Translations under genes and position numbers: made by a program | Notes under the pieces: model-generated | Databases searched by the model: none | Seen by the model: the letters and a program-made list of their open reading frames with translations, nothing else | Told to the model about the DNA's origin: nothing | Assembly: GCF_009360615.1 (NCBI RefSeq) | Contig: NZ_SPEY01000022.1 | Span: forward strand, 1-64,000 | Source: Comamonas sp. | Lineage (GTDB): Bacteria > Pseudomonadota > Gammaproteobacteria > Burkholderiales > Burkholderiaceae_C | DNA length: 64,000 nt | Direction of reading: 5' to 3' | Shown here: positions 63,440 through 64,000 of the stretch, piece by piece | How positions within the stretch are numbered: the first letter of the stretch is position 1 | Layout of the letters: each line of letters opens with the position of its first letter

Positions 63440-64000
63440 ATGACCACCCTAGGAACCCCTCTCTCCCCCAATGCCACCAAAGTCATGCTGCTGGGCAGCG
63501 GCGAGCTGGGCAAGGAAGTGCTGATTGCCCTGCAGCGCCTGGGCGTGGAAACCATTGCCGTGGACCGCTATGACAACGCGCCGGGCCAGCAGGTGGCCCA
63601 CCATGCGCGCACCATCACCATGAGCGATCCGGCCCAGCTCAAGGCGCTGATCGAAGAGCTCAAGCCCGATCTGGTCGTGCCTGAAATCGAGGCCATTGCC
63701 ACGCCCATGCTGGAAGAGCTGGAGGCGGCGGGCGTCATCACCTGCATTCCCACGGCCCGCGCCGCGCGTCTGACCATGGACCGCGAAGGAATCCGCCGTC
63801 TGGCCGCTGAAACCCTGGGCCTGCCCACCAGTCCCTACCGTTTCTGCGACTCTCTGGCCGAGCTGCAAGCCGCGATCGACGGCAGCGACGGCCAGCCTGC
63901 CATCGGCTACCCCTGCGTGGTCAAGCCCGTGATGAGCAGCTCGGGCAAGGGTCAGAGCAAGATCGACGGCCCTGCCGATGTGGCCAAGGCCTGGGATTAC
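63440..64000 (+). CDS. purT: Phosphoribosylglycinamide formyltransferase 2 (3' truncated by window end)
   Basis: Formate-dependent GAR transformylase of the ATP-grasp family, step three of purine synthesis. The frame is open to the end of the window (187 codons of about 400). It matches E. coli PurT closely: [54 protein letters not shown] and [17 protein letters not shown] short insertion (DGSDGQPA) precedes GYPC. No PurR-type operator was recognised in the 130-base upstream gap. Confidence 0.95.
   Translation, partial: MTTLGTPLSPNATKVMLLGSGELGKEVLIALQRLGVETIAVDRYDNAPGQQVAHHARTITMSDPAQLKALIEELKPDLVVPEIEAIATPMLEELEAAGVITCIPTARAARLTMDREGIRRLAAETLGLPTSPYRFCDSLAELQAAIDGSDGQPAIGYPCVVKPVMSSSGKGQSKIDGPADVAKAWDY

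Overview
The window is one gene-dense, high-GC stretch of a betaproteobacterial chromosome. The conserved blocks rne/rluC, rpmF-plsX-fabHDG-acpP-fabF and rpoE-rseA-mucD-lepA-lepB-DUF4845-rnc-era-recO-pdxJ-acpS-nagZ are arranged as in Burkholderiales. The protein sequences and the short dispersed repeats fit Comamonadaceae, most likely Comamonas or a close relative; this assignment comes from reading the sequence, not from a search. I see no tRNA, rRNA, CRISPR array, phage or insertion sequence.

Left part (1-24.7 kb) is accessory metabolism. It holds the end of a sugar-type ABC permease, a VOC protein, an endonuclease/phosphatase-fold protein, an HdeD-like membrane protein, pbpC, and a LysR gene divergent from a nitroreductase-EamA pair. 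Next come two adjacent L-lactate systems. The first is an lldP-lldR-lldD operon with two near-identical LldR-type operators around its promoter. The second is a divergent permease/dehydrogenase pair with no regulator of its own and a different inverted repeat. Two paralogous secreted Sel1-repeat proteins, nhaA and an EamA transporter follow. A FAD amino-acid dehydrogenase (DadA type) sits behind a tandem glycine riboswitch, next to a LysP-type permease and dinB.

The middle (24.7-40.4 kb) has an Aer-like PAS chemoreceptor, a 786-residue membrane-anchored protein I cannot identify, queF, a prolyl-4-hydroxylase-type dioxygenase, yaaA, and rne with a long leader. Opposite rne is the rluC-HAD phosphatase-Rieske-sppA operon, followed by an RsmI-like methyltransferase/Maf pair and yceD.

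The right part (40.4-64 kb) is core biology. Fatty-acid synthesis genes follow rpmF, then the sigma-E stress operon without a recognisable rseB. The lepA-to-nagZ run covers translation quality control, protein export, RNA processing, repair, PLP synthesis, ACP activation and wall recycling. An SbmA/YddA-like ABC exporter, a 6-phosphofructokinase, two small unknown proteins and the 5' part of purT end the window.

No clear new multi-gene system is visible. The best leads are the riboswitch-controlled dadA, a possible ~66-nt RNA or attenuator before lepA, the unknown 786-residue protein, the two lactate modules with different operators, and repeat elements filling successive gaps of the era-nagZ operon.
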